64,000 bases of DNA from Herbaspirillum autotrophicum (GTDB lineage Bacteria > Pseudomonadota > Gammaproteobacteria > Burkholderiales > Burkholderiaceae_D), in NCBI RefSeq assembly GCF_001189915.1, contig NZ_LFLS01000020.1:47951-111950 (forward strand), read 5' to 3'. Positions within the stretch are counted from its first letter, which is position 1, and each line of letters opens with the position of its first letter. The notes under the pieces are model-generated. The model was not told the DNA's origin. It saw nothing but the letters and a program-made list of their open reading frames with translations, and did no database searches. The position numbers and the translations under genes are program-made. Shown here one piece after another: positions 1 to 8,171 of this stretch.

Positions 1-515
1 CGACCTTCGAAGGTCCAATGATGGCGATCAAGACCGTGAATGCCTTGTCGCATTACACCGACTGGACCATCGGCCACGTTCACTCCGGCGCTCTGGGCTG
101 GGTCGGCTTCATCACCATGGGCTCGATGTATTACCTGATTCCGCGCTTGGCCGGCAAGACCCAGATGTGGAGCAAAGACATGATCGAAGTCCATTTCTGG
201 ATGGCGACCATCGGCATCGTGTTGTACATCGCTGCAATGTGGATTGCCGGCGTGATGCAAGGTCTGATGTGGCGCGCCGTCAACAGCGACGGTACCCTGA
301 CTTACTCCTTCGTGGAAAGCGTCAAGGCCACTTATCCCTACTATGTGATCCGTTTCCTTGGCGGCGGACTGTACCTGAGCGGCATGTTGCTGATGGCATT
401 CAATGTGTTCAAGACCATGCAAGGCGGCCGTCTGGTGGAAGCCAGAATCCCCGCCATGCGCGATGCACATGCCAAACCAGCACAGGCATTCAATGATTCC
501 GGAGCAATTGCATGA
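1..515 (+). CDS. ccoN: cbb3-type cytochrome c oxidase subunit I, 3' part
   Basis: Catalytic haem-copper subunit of the high-affinity cbb3 terminal oxidase in the inner membrane. The gene enters from the left edge; the reading frame starts at base 3 and about 170 C-terminal residues are present. The motif [10 protein letters not shown] is visible; in the family its two histidines bind haem b3 and low-spin haem b. Several hydrophobic segments follow. The stop overlaps the ccoO start by four bases, so the subunits are translationally coupled. The promoter lies outside the window. Identification is secure from the motif and the ccoOQPGH genes that follow. Confidence 0.96.
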   Translation, partial: TFEGPMMAIKTVNALSHYTDWTIGHVHSGALGWVGFITMGSMYYLIPRLAGKTQMWSKDMIEVHFWMATIGIVLYIAAMWIAGVMQGLMWRAVNSDGTLTYSFVESVKATYPYYVIRFLGGGLYLSGMLLMAFNVFKTMQGGRLVEARIPAMRDAHAKPAQAFNDSGAIA

Positions 516-1126
516 AATTTACCCACGAACGGATTGAAAAGAGTCCCTGGTTGCTGATCGCGCTGGTGGTACTGGTTGTCAGTGTCGGCGGCCTGGCTGA
601 AATCGTGCCGTTGTTTTTCCAGAAGTCGACCACGGAACCGATTGACGGCCTCAAGCCCTATTCACCATTGCGTCTGGCCGGGCGTGACATTTATGTGCGG
701 GAAGGTTGCTACAACTGCCACTCGCAAATGATTCGCCCGTTCCGGGCCGAGACCGAACGTTATGGACATTACTCGGTGGCGGGTGAGTCGGTGTATGACC
801 GCCCGTTCCAATGGGGATCGAAACGCACCGGGCCTGATCTGGCACGTGTCGGCGGTCGCTACAGCGACGAGTGGCATCGCGCCCATTTGAATAATCCGCG
901 CGATGTGGTGCCGGAATCCAACATGCCGGGTTATCCGTGGCTGGCCACGCGCCGTCTCAATCCGCAAGAGATCGTGCCGCGCCTGCGCGCCTTGCAACGG
1001 CTGGGCGATCCGTACAGCGATGCGGAAATTGCTGCTGCGCCGGCGGCACTGGAAGGCAAGACCGAGCAGGATGCGCTGATCGCGTACCTGCAAGAAATGG
1101 GCACATTGATCAAGGCGGAGAGGTAA
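512..1126 (+). CDS. ccoO: cbb3 oxidase monohaem cytochrome c subunit II
   Basis: Membrane-anchored monohaem cytochrome c subunit that passes electrons to CcoN. The 204-residue product has an N-terminal anchor (about residues 13-36) and one haem c site, CYNCH at residues 66-70, followed by [18 protein letters not shown], which is typical of CcoO. The ATG overlaps the ccoN stop (ATGA). Length is normal for the family. The gene is part of the ccoNOQP operon, and no other family fits. Confidence 0.97.
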   Translation: MKFTHERIEKSPWLLIALVVLVVSVGGLAEIVPLFFQKSTTEPIDGLKPYSPLRLAGRDIYVREGCYNCHSQMIRPFRAETERYGHYSVAGESVYDRPFQWGSKRTGPDLARVGGRYSDEWHRAHLNNPRDVVPESNMPGYPWLATRRLNPQEIVPRLRALQRLGDPYSDAEIAAAPAALEGKTEQDALIAYLQEMGTLIKAER

Positions 1127-1128
1127 TC

Positions 1129-1329
1129 ATGCGGTTAATCGAATTTCTGACAGATGTGCGCAGCCTGGTCACGCTCATCAGCTTTATCACCTTCGTTGGT
1201 ATCCTGTGGTGGACGTATGTCACCCGTGGCGCGCACGATTTTGACCGCGCTGCGATGTTGCCGTTTGATGATGAACCGGAAGTCGTGCCAGGTGCCGCTT
1301 CCATTTCTGCGGAGCGTCATCATGGCTGA
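1129..1329 (+). CDS. ccoQ: cbb3 oxidase small subunit CcoQ
   Basis: Small single-span membrane protein of 66 residues that stabilises the cbb3 complex in characterised systems. One hydrophobic helix (about residues 13-30, ending ILWWTYV) is followed by a short acidic cytoplasmic tail with FDDEPEVV. It begins two bases after the ccoO stop, and its end overlaps ccoP by eight bases. Assignment rests on size, topology and position between ccoO and ccoP; the sequence itself is poorly conserved in this family. Confidence 0.9.
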   Translation: MRLIEFLTDVRSLVTLISFITFVGILWWTYVTRGAHDFDRAAMLPFDDEPEVVPGAASISAERHHG

Positions 1330-2275
1330 CTTTACCAGCGGTTTCTGGGATGGCTTCATCATTGTCCTGACGGTACTCGGCATCGTCGGCTGCGGCTTGC
1401 TATTGTGGTCGCAATCGACCAGTACCGTGCGCCGGACTGCCGACGGCAAAATTGATCCGAGTACCGGTCATATCTGGGACGAGGATCTGGCAGAACTGAA
1501 CAATCCGTTGCCACGCTGGTGGATGTGGCTGTTCTATCTCACCATCGTGTTTTCGGTCGGTTACCTGGTGCTGTATCCGGGACTGGGTTCGTATGCCGGC
1601 AAACTCAGCTGGGCCTCCACCGGTGAGTACAAGGAAGAGCTGAAAGCCGCCGATGCCCAATACGGTCCGCTGTTTGCGCAATACATGCAGCAGGATTTGA
1701 AAACCGTGGCCGCCGATCCGCAGGCGCACGCCATCGGTCAGCGCCTGTTCCTGACCTATTGCGCGCAATGCCATGGCTCGGATGCGCGCGGCAGCAAAGG
1801 TTTTCCGAATCTGACTGATAACGACTGGCTGCACGGCGGCACACCCGAAATCATCAAGACCACCATCATGGAAGGCCGTCATGGCGTGATGCCGCCAATG
1901 GGCGCGGCAGTCGGTTCGGATGATGATGTCAAGAACGTGGCGCACTATGTGCTGAGTTTGTCCGGTTCCAGCCATGATCCGATCAAGGCGGTATTCGGCA
2001 AGTCGAAGTTCGGCGCCTGCATGGCGTGTCATGGTCCCGGCGGTACCGGCAATCAGGCCTTGGGCGCCCCCAATCTGACCGACAAGATCTGGCTCTACGG
2101 CGGTGGTGTTGACACCATCATGGAAACCATCCGCAAGGGTCGCGACAACACCATGCCGGCATTCAAGGACTTCCTCGGTGAGCCGAAGGTGCATGTGCTG
2201 GCGGCGTATGTCTGGAGTCTGTCGAATACTGACAGCGGCTTCAACAGCAAGACCGGTGAATATGAAAAGAGATGA
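1322..2275 (+). CDS. ccoP: cbb3 oxidase dihaem cytochrome c subunit III
   Basis: Dihaem cytochrome c subunit, the electron entry point of cbb3 oxidase. The 317-residue product has two N-terminal membrane spans (about residues 12-30 and 66-85) and two haem c sites, CAQCH at 147-151 and CMACH at 233-237, with Met ligands in later segments (VMPPMG, TMPAF). The start at MADFTSGFW was chosen because it overlaps the ccoQ stop by eight bases and matches family length; an open frame extends further upstream but would lie inside ccoQ. The 3' end overlaps ccoG by 14 bases. Confidence 0.96.
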   Translation: MADFTSGFWDGFIIVLTVLGIVGCGLLLWSQSTSTVRRTADGKIDPSTGHIWDEDLAELNNPLPRWWMWLFYLTIVFSVGYLVLYPGLGSYAGKLSWASTGEYKEELKAADAQYGPLFAQYMQQDLKTVAADPQAHAIGQRLFLTYCAQCHGSDARGSKGFPNLTDNDWLHGGTPEIIKTTIMEGRHGVMPPMGAAVGSDDDVKNVAHYVLSLSGSSHDPIKAVFGKSKFGACMACHGPGGTGNQALGAPNLTDKIWLYGGGVDTIMETIRKGRDNTMPAFKDFLGEPKVHVLAAYVWSLSNTDSGFNSKTGEYEKR

Positions 2276-3674
2276 CACGACGGTCGCCGGCAGCAATGCC
2301 GGCGGCGATGACGATGTACAAGTCATCAAGATGTATGCGGCCCGCGAAGAAATCTATTCGCGCCAGATCGATGGCCGCTACACGCGTCTGCGCTGGTTGT
2401 TTGTCTGGCTGACCCAGTTGTTGTTTTACGGTTTGCCGTGGCTGAACTGGAACGGCCGTCAGGCAGTATTGTTTGATCTGGCGGCGCGCAAGTTTTATCT
2501 GTTCGGGCTGGTGCTGTGGCCGCAGGATTTCATTTATCTGGCGGGCTTGCTGATCATCTGCGCATTCGCCTTGTTTTTGTTTACCGCTGTCGCCGGCCGG
2601 GTCTGGTGTGGCTACGCTTGTCCGCAAACGGTCTATACCGAAATCTTCATGTGGATCGAGCATCGCATTGAAGGCACCCGCAGCGCCCGCATGCGTCGCG
2701 ACCGCCAGTCATGGACGCTGTCCAAGCTGGCGCGCAAGTTTGCCAAGCATCTGGTGTGGGGCGCGCTGGCGCTGTGGACCGGTTTCAGTTTCGTCGGCTA
2801 CTTTTCGCCGATACACACCTTGTGGAGCGATGTCATCAGCTGGTCGCTCGGACCCTGGGAATCGTTCTGGATCGTGTTCTATGCGATTGCCACCTATGGC
2901 AATGCCGGCTGGATGCGCGAGCAGGTATGCAAGTACATGTGTCCCTATGCGCGTTTTCAGAGCGCCATGTTCGACCGCGATTCGCTGATCATCACCTATG
3001 ACGCCGAGCGCGGTGAACAACGCGGACCGGTCGGCAAGGCCAGCGGCGATTGCATCGACTGCACCCTGTGCGTGCAAGTGTGTCCGACCGGGATCGATAT
3101 CCGCGACGGCTTGCAATACATGTGTATTGGTTGCGCCGCCTGCGTCGATGCCTGCAATTCGGTGATGAAAAAAATCGGACGCGCACCGGGGTTGGTGCGC
3201 TATGCCACCGAAAATGCGATGAAGGAAAAACTGTCGATGGCAGAAATCCGGCGCCGCATCTTCCGTCCGCGGGTGGTGATCTACACGCTCGTCATGTGGC
3301 TGATCCTGATTGCATTTTTCGGCACGCTGCTGTTTCGCATACCGCTCAAGCTTGATGTGATTCGTGATCGCGGCGTGATGGGGCGGGAAGTCGAAGACGG
3401 CATCATCGAAAATGTCTACCGCTTGCAAATCATCAACACCGACGAAGCAGCGCATCGATATCGTATTCGCGTCAGCGGCGTCGATGGCATTGCACTGGCC
3501 AGTCCGGAAGTGGTTGAGGTGGCTGCGACTGAAACGCTGGCATTGCCGGTGCGTGTCAGAGTGCCGCCAGGTATCGGTCATCCCGGTTCCAACAAGATCG
3601 TGTTCGATTTGCAGTCGCTGGACAATGAGCGTTACAAGGCTTCTGAAAAAGCCGCCTTTTATATTCCGCGCTAA
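2262..3674 (+). CDS. ccoG: cbb3 oxidase assembly ferredoxin CcoG (FixG family)
   Basis: Polyferredoxin-like membrane protein needed for cbb3 maturation; the family is linked to copper reduction during CcoN metallation. The 470-residue product has several membrane segments, a CGYACPQTVYTE motif, a CKYMCPYARFQ motif and two ferredoxin-type cysteine clusters (CIDCTLCVQVCP and CIGCAACVDACN), then an immunoglobulin-like FixG C-terminal domain. The start MKRDDTT overlaps the end of ccoP by 14 bases. It sits between the structural genes and ccoH, as is usual. Confidence 0.95.
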   Translation: MKRDDTTVAGSNAGGDDDVQVIKMYAAREEIYSRQIDGRYTRLRWLFVWLTQLLFYGLPWLNWNGRQAVLFDLAARKFYLFGLVLWPQDFIYLAGLLIICAFALFLFTAVAGRVWCGYACPQTVYTEIFMWIEHRIEGTRSARMRRDRQSWTLSKLARKFAKHLVWGALALWTGFSFVGYFSPIHTLWSDVISWSLGPWESFWIVFYAIATYGNAGWMREQVCKYMCPYARFQSAMFDRDSLIITYDAERGEQRGPVGKASGDCIDCTLCVQVCPTGIDIRDGLQYMCIGCAACVDACNSVMKKIGRAPGLVRYATENAMKEKLSMAEIRRRIFRPRVVIYTLVMWLILIAFFGTLLFRIPLKLDVIRDRGVMGREVEDGIIENVYRLQIINTDEAAHRYRIRVSGVDGIALASPEVVEVAATETLALPVRVRVPPGIGHPGSNKIVFDLQSLDNERYKASEKAAFYIPR

Positions 3675-3711
3675 GCCTTCGGGTTTAGCGCTCATCAGCC
3701 GGATATCTATC

Positions 3712-4275
3712 ATGCCCGCACACGTTTTGTCTTCATCCCGCAAGCCCGCTTCAACGCCGTGGTATCGCCAGTGCTGGCCGTGGCTGCTGATGCTGGGACC
3801 GGCCGTGGTGGTAGTGGCCGGCACCTATACCGGTTGGCTGGCGTTCAGCCGGCCCGACGCCTTGGTGGTGGATGATTATTACAAGGAAGGCAAGGCCATC
3901 AATCTTGATTTGCGTCGCGACCGCGAAGCTTCGCGGCAAGGCATCACGGTCGGGTTGAATTACGACGCCGGCAGTGGCAAGCTCAACGGCATCGTGCACA
4001 GCAAGCCGACGGCGGCGACTGGAAATTCAACGTTGCCGCGAGCGGTGGAGTTGCAGTTGTTGCACCCGACATTGCCTGAAAAGGATATCCGCCTGATTGT
4101 TTACCCGATGGCAGACGGCCGTTTCAGTGTGCCGGTGCCTGCACTGGATCACGCACGCTGGCGGGTACTGATTGAAGATGGAAAACGTAATTGGCGTTTG
4201 CACGGCAATCTGGCATTGCCCGCGCAAACGCAGATCAACCTGAAAGCGCAAGACTGGAGTGCCGCCGACGATTGA
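3712..4275 (+). CDS. ccoH: FixH family protein (CcoH-like)
   Basis: Inner-membrane protein of 187 residues with one N-terminal span (about residues 20-40, containing MLGPAVVVVAGTYTGWLAF), then DDYYKEGKAINLDLRRDREA, the conserved start of FixH-family periplasmic domains, and a beta-rich periplasmic part. CcoH proteins are needed for stable cbb3 assembly. It follows ccoG by 37 bases in the same direction, completing ccoNOQPGH. No ccoI or ccoS copper-ATPase gene lies downstream in this window. The function comes from the family and from context. Confidence 0.85.
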   Translation: MPAHVLSSSRKPASTPWYRQCWPWLLMLGPAVVVVAGTYTGWLAFSRPDALVVDDYYKEGKAINLDLRRDREASRQGITVGLNYDAGSGKLNGIVHSKPTAATGNSTLPRAVELQLLHPTLPEKDIRLIVYPMADGRFSVPVPALDHARWRVLIEDGKRNWRLHGNLALPAQTQINLKAQDWSAADD

Positions 4276-4281
4276 CGGCGG
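4262..4281. terminator. Hairpin between convergent ccoH and fnr
   Basis: CCGCCG (4262-4267) pairs with CGGCGG (4276-4281) around an eight-base loop; the ccoH stop lies inside it. There is no clear T run on either strand, so it is at best a weak or factor-assisted end signal for the two convergent transcripts. Confidence 0.35.
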
Positions 4282-4287
4282 TGGGCG

Positions 4288-5049
4288 TTACTGGTCGGTG
4301 CCGGCGGCGAGCCGCTTTAGCGCCGGTAAATCGACCACTTCCAGTTCACGGTTGTTGACCTTGAGCAGACCATCCTTGCGCAGTTTGGTGATCAGGCGGC
4401 TGACGCTTTCTATAGTCAGTCCCAGATAATTGCCGATGTCTTCGCGGGTCATGCGCAACAGAAAACGATTGGCGGAATAACCGCGCGCAAAATAGCGTGA
4501 TGACAAGTTCACCAGGAACGCGGCGATACGCTGTTCCGCCCGCATATTGCCGAGCAATACGATCACGCTTTGTTCGCGCGTGATTTCCTGGCTCATGATC
4601 CGATGGTAATGGCGCAACAAGGTCGGAATCTCGACAAACAATTCCTCCAGCCGGGCAAACGGGATCTCGCAGATTTCACTGTCTTCGAGTGCAATGGCAT
4701 CGCATTGATGTTGGTCGGTGCCGATGGCATCCATGCCGAGCAACTCACCATTCATCTGAAAACCGATGACTTGCCGGTCGCCATTGAGGTTGGCGCGGTA
4801 GGTTTTGAAATGTCCCACACGTACTGCATACAGCGCAGTGAAGCGGTCGCCGATACGATACAGATGACAGTCGCGCGCTACCTTGCGGCGGCCGATGATC
4901 TTGTCGAGCCGCTGCATATCGGATTCTTCCAGTCCCATCGGCAGACACAGCTGATGCAGGCCGCACGAAGAACAACTATTGTGCGCCACGTGTGCATTCG
5001 ACAGCGGTGAATTCGACAGCGAAGTTTCGCTGCAGTAAGACTGATTCAT
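4288..5049 (-). CDS. fnr: FNR/ANR-type oxygen-sensing Crp-family regulator
   Basis: Transcription factor of 253 residues that switches anaerobic and microaerobic genes. The four expected [4Fe-4S] ligands are visible: C26, C29 and C35 in CSSCGLHQLC, and C127 in SEICEIP, which aligns with C122 of E. coli FNR. A cyclic-nucleotide-binding fold is followed by a helix-turn-helix whose recognition segment (NYLGLTIESVSRL) keeps the E..SR residues that read TTGAT half-sites. It is convergent with ccoH, 12 bases away. Likely targets in the window are ompW (perfect box at 7069-7082) and the cco operon (promoter not visible). Confidence 0.95.
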   Translation of the reverse strand: MNQSYCSETSLSNSPLSNAHVAHNSCSSCGLHQLCLPMGLEESDMQRLDKIIGRRKVARDCHLYRIGDRFTALYAVRVGHFKTYRANLNGDRQVIGFQMNGELLGMDAIGTDQHQCDAIALEDSEICEIPFARLEELFVEIPTLLRHYHRIMSQEITREQSVIVLLGNMRAEQRIAAFLVNLSSRYFARGYSANRFLLRMTREDIGNYLGLTIESVSRLITKLRKDGLLKVNNRELEVVDLPALKRLAAGTDQ

Positions 5050-5177
5050 TTCCTGCTCCCCGGCCAGATTGTGCGGTGCAATTCAATGCCGCTATTTTAA
5101 GGTATCCGAGGAACGAACGGGAGCCTAACGGGCGATAAATCACCCGTTTCTTCGCACAATTAACTGTATTCTTGCGA

Positions 5178-6293
5178 TCAGATTGTTGCTGTGGTCTGAC
5201 TTGGTGTCGTTAGTGACTCGCTGGTCGCTTTGCCGGAAAAATCGGTCCAGCACAAACGATCAAAATCGTACAGTTTGCAACGGCGTGCGGTATCGAAATA
5301 CCAACGCCAGGAAAATTTCTGAATCACGATCCGGCCCGGCAATTTTTTCTCCAGCAAGGCCTGCGCCTGTTTTAGCCGGTACAGCGGCACACCCATATCC
5401 ACGTGATGTGCGGTGTGTTCCATGATGTGATGCAACAGGGCCCCGATGCGATAGTTGAATTGCAGATGAACGGTAGTGGAAACGAAGGGTTGTGCTGCGG
5501 CCCACTCCGTCTTGTTTTGATACCAGGCGACACCGGTATGCGTGTGGTGGACATAGACAACGAAACCGATCATGGCATTCCAGAACAGAAATGGCACCAC
5601 AAATCCGGCGCACAACGTCAGCCATACTGATTGTTCCGTAGCATAGGCAGCCCAGGTCAGTGCCGCGATCCAGATCAATGCGGCGCAGGTGACCAGAATC
5701 CCGTCGGCGACAAATTCGCGGCGACGGGTCGGCATCTGGCGACGCGACGGAAAGTACATGCGCTTCCACCACATATCGACGAAGTAATACAACCACGGCG
5801 CCCAGCCGCTGCGATAGATGCGTTCCAATGCGCGCCGCCAGACTGGCAAGGCACGGAACTCTTCGAGTGAATGCGGTTGCCAGACGAAATCGAAACCCTT
5901 CAGATTGGTGTAGCCATGGTGCACCACATTATGGCCGGTATGCCACAGGCTGAACGGCGTCAGCGACGGCAGGAAGACCAGCCGCCCGAGCCAGACATTG
6001 AGGCGACGATGGACGGTATAGCTTTGATGGCAGGCATCGTGACCGAGGATGAACAGGCGGCCGATGATGAAGCCGGCGATCAGGCCGAAGCCGGTCTTGA
6101 GCCAGGGATTGGCGATCCAGACCGTGGCGCCGATGGCCAATGCAAATAAAACCAGATCAACAGCGACCAGCAACAAAGCCAGTGCGGTATTGCGTTCGGA
6201 GATTGGCAGCAGCCATGAGCGAATGACCTTGCGATGTGGCATCGGTGTATCCGGCGGGATGGAAACGGAAGCAGAGAGTTGGGTATCAGGCAT
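5178..6293 (-). CDS. membrane fatty-acid desaturase
   Basis: Di-iron membrane desaturase of 371 residues that would introduce a double bond into acyl lipids using O2. Three histidine boxes are seen: HDACH (85-89), HNVVHH (121-126) and HTAHH (about 293-297), with hydrophobic pairs between them. This is the typical layout of DesA/fatty-acid desaturase type 1 proteins. It lies between fnr and ompW on the same strand, with 128 bases to fnr. The neighbouring oxygen regulator suggests oxygen-linked control, but no FNR box was found upstream. Substrate and double-bond position cannot be told from sequence. Confidence 0.88.
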   Translation of the reverse strand: MPDTQLSASVSIPPDTPMPHRKVIRSWLLPISERNTALALLLVAVDLVLFALAIGATVWIANPWLKTGFGLIAGFIIGRLFILGHDACHQSYTVHRRLNVWLGRLVFLPSLTPFSLWHTGHNVVHHGYTNLKGFDFVWQPHSLEEFRALPVWRRALERIYRSGWAPWLYYFVDMWWKRMYFPSRRQMPTRRREFVADGILVTCAALIWIAALTWAAYATEQSVWLTLCAGFVVPFLFWNAMIGFVVYVHHTHTGVAWYQNKTEWAAAQPFVSTTVHLQFNYRIGALLHHIMEHTAHHVDMGVPLYRLKQAQALLEKKLPGRIVIQKFSWRWYFDTARRCKLYDFDRLCWTDFSGKATSESLTTPSQTTATI

Positions 6294-6340
6294 TGGTATG
6301 GGAAATGGTCAGGATGGATATCCTTGCGATGAACGTCGGA

Positions 6341-6372
6341 CCAGTACGCGCTGTGCTGGCAGCGCGCACTGG
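6341..6372. terminator. Strong hairpin between ompW and desaturase
   Basis: A 13-bp stem (6341-6353 with 6360-6372, one mismatch that becomes G-U on the minus transcript) encloses a six-base loop, 26 bases after the ompW stop. No T run follows, so it may be a 3'-end-stabilising or attenuating structure between ompW and the desaturase rather than a classic intrinsic terminator. Confidence 0.45.
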
Positions 6373-6397
6373 CCGGAAGATGACTGACAGGCAGTGA

Positions 6398-7009
6398 TCA
6401 GAAGCGATAGCCGACGCCGACACCGATCAGCCATGGATCAACCTGAACGTTGCTGATCTTGCCGGCGGCAGTGTTGACATCGCTGCGGATCTGCACTTTC
6501 TTGATGTCGAAGTTGACCAGCCAGTGACGATCGATCTTGTAGTCGATACCCGCTTGCAGCGCCAGGCCGAAGCTGTTGTTATCCAGTGTGGCTGCGCCGT
6601 TGAGCAGATCGACATTGGAGATGCGGGTGTAGTTGATGCCGGCGCCAACGTAAGGGCTGAAACTGTATTGCGGTGTGAAGTGGTATTGCAAAGTCAGTGT
6701 CGGCGGCAGGTGCTTGAACGTGCCGATGGATTTGCCGTCCAGATAGACGTCATGTTTTTGCGGGTAAGTCAGGATCAGTTCTGCTGCCCAGTTGGGCGTG
6801 AAGAAATAGCTGATATCGACTTCGGGAATCGTCTTGGAGCTGACGGTAAGACGATCCGATGCACCGACGCCACCGACCGGATCCGATTTGTCGGCTGGAT
6901 TGATATGTACGGCGCGCACCCGGACCAGCCATGGGCTTTCCTGTGCCTGAGTGAAACCGGATGCAGTGGACAAGGCGATGACGCCGGCAATGAGAAGTGC
7001 TTTTTTCAT
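6398..7009 (-). CDS. ompW: OmpW-family outer membrane protein
   Basis: Eight-stranded outer membrane beta-barrel of 203 residues. A signal peptide (MKKALLIAGVIALSTASGFTQA) is followed by SPWLVRVRAVHINPAD, the usual OmpW start, alternating strands, and the C-terminal pattern ending in GVGYRF with a terminal aromatic residue for barrel assembly. The family forms narrow hydrophobic channels and in several Proteobacteria is induced by low oxygen through FNR. A perfect FNR site lies 60-73 bases upstream of the start codon. The Shine-Dalgarno sequence is weak. Confidence 0.93.
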   Translation of the reverse strand: MKKALLIAGVIALSTASGFTQAQESPWLVRVRAVHINPADKSDPVGGVGASDRLTVSSKTIPEVDISYFFTPNWAAELILTYPQKHDVYLDGKSIGTFKHLPPTLTLQYHFTPQYSFSPYVGAGINYTRISNVDLLNGAATLDNNSFGLALQAGIDYKIDRHWLVNFDIKKVQIRSDVNTAAGKISNVQVDPWLIGVGVGYRF

Positions 7010-7068
7010 GATGTGATGGTGTTGGTTGCAAGACCATCACAAGGTACGACGACGCGCCGATCGTGACA

Positions 7069-7082
7069 TTGATGTCGATCAA
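7069..7082. promoter_or_regulatory. FNR box upstream of ompW
   Basis: TTGATGTCGATCAA matches the FNR consensus TTGAT-N4-ATCAA at all ten fixed positions. Its centre lies about 66 bases upstream of the ompW ATG. If it works as a class II activator site centred at -41.5, transcription would start near 7034, leaving a leader of about 25 bases. Confidence 0.85.
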
Positions 7083-7487
7083 AAAACAGGCGATCACCGG
7101 TGTGCATGACAAATCTGATGACGCCAGGTGTTGCAGCGCCGGCAAGTGCGTTGTCAGATTGGAAGGGGAGGTGGATGCTGATCACAGGTCCGGCACGGTG
7201 GCCTGATTGTTGGTCAATGACAGCGGCAACAGCCGGTATTCCAGAGCACGGTAACTCCGAACCCCGGCCGGTGAGCGGCAACGGAAATGCCGCCAATGGC
7301 GTTCAACAGAGGCGGACTTTCACCACCGATTGAGAAGCTTTCGTGATGGTTTTGATAACGATAATTGCCTGAGTGATACGGCGTGCCCGGCGAGGTGATC
7401 GCGAATGACAAGTACACCGGAAAAGCCGGGCTCAGCAGACGGCATCAGTCTTGTGTTAAATTCATCTTGGTATTTCGTAACCGGAAG
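7083..7487. other. Intergenic region between ompW and a hypothetical gene
   Basis: About 400 bases with no convincing gene. Short open frames exist on both strands, but none has a ribosome binding site or a recognisable product. Apart from the FNR box at its ompW end, I see no RNA gene or strong terminator. A TTGATAACGATAAT sequence at 7352-7365 is only a partial FNR-like match. Confidence 0.6.
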
Positions 7488-7496
7488 ATGCAGACC

Positions 7497-8153
7497 ATGA
7501 CGAGACCCTCATTCGAAGACAGTCTCTTCGCTTCCCGCACTCCCTTGCCGGATTCTCCGAGCGCGAGCGATGTTTTATTTTTCTGGAGAGAAACAGACGT
7601 GACCGGCAGCACCGGTTTGCATGACGGCAAACGCAATCGCTACGCCGATTCGTTTCGCGAAGCGGCCGATCTGTTGATTGCCCAAACCTTGCAAGGCGCG
7701 GCGAATCAGGAGAGCGCGCTATATCCCATTGTTTATCTGTACCGCCAGTATCTGGAACTGAGCATCAAAGACAGTTTGCAGATGACCCGTCTGTTGCTTG
7801 ATGACCGGCGTGCCGTGCTGCCGCATCATCGCGTGGTGGAGCTGTGGCAGGAACTCAATGAATTCCTGGTCAAGATATTGCCGGGTGATGCCCAGCCAGG
7901 CTTGGTGCAAACCGCGCGTCTGGTCCGCGAATTCATTCAGCATGACACCTCGGCTACGGTATTCCGCCATCCGGTTGATGTCAAAGGCCGGCCTTTGTTC
8001 GTGCATGCGGCAATTATCGATCTGGCCAATTTGCGCGACGTCATGGGCAAGGTTGACGGCATACTTTCCCAGGCCAACGGCATCATTTACGAACGCTGGA
8101 AAGCCGGACAAGCACCTCAGCAACAGCGACCGGCACCAGATAACGATATCTGA
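7497..8153 (+). CDS. hypothetical protein, possibly HEPN-like helical
   Basis: Protein of unknown function, 218 residues, predicted mostly helical and soluble, with no signal peptide. The segment SALYPIVYLYRQYLELSIKD resembles the first helix of HEPN-like bacterial proteins (pattern P-h-hh-Y-R-hhLEhhhK), a weak family-level hint only. The ATG at 7497 is preferred because GGAAG lies nine bases upstream; an ATG at 7488 would overlap that site. The gene stands alone between ompW and a LysR gene, whose stop faces it 18 bases away. If it is HEPN-like it could be an RNase or a nucleotide-binding helper protein, but no R-x4-H catalytic motif is clear. Confidence 0.6.
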   Translation: MTRPSFEDSLFASRTPLPDSPSASDVLFFWRETDVTGSTGLHDGKRNRYADSFREAADLLIAQTLQGAANQESALYPIVYLYRQYLELSIKDSLQMTRLLLDDRRAVLPHHRVVELWQELNEFLVKILPGDAQPGLVQTARLVREFIQHDTSATVFRHPVDVKGRPLFVHAAIIDLANLRDVMGKVDGILSQANGIIYERWKAGQAPQQQRPAPDNDI

Positions 8154-8171
8154 CTGCCGGCTTGGTGCGTC

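Noticed and set aside
7352..7365. Possible second FNR box, TTGATAACGATAAT
   Set aside because: Only one half-site is intact; the other matches three of five positions. It is far from any start codon with suitable spacing.
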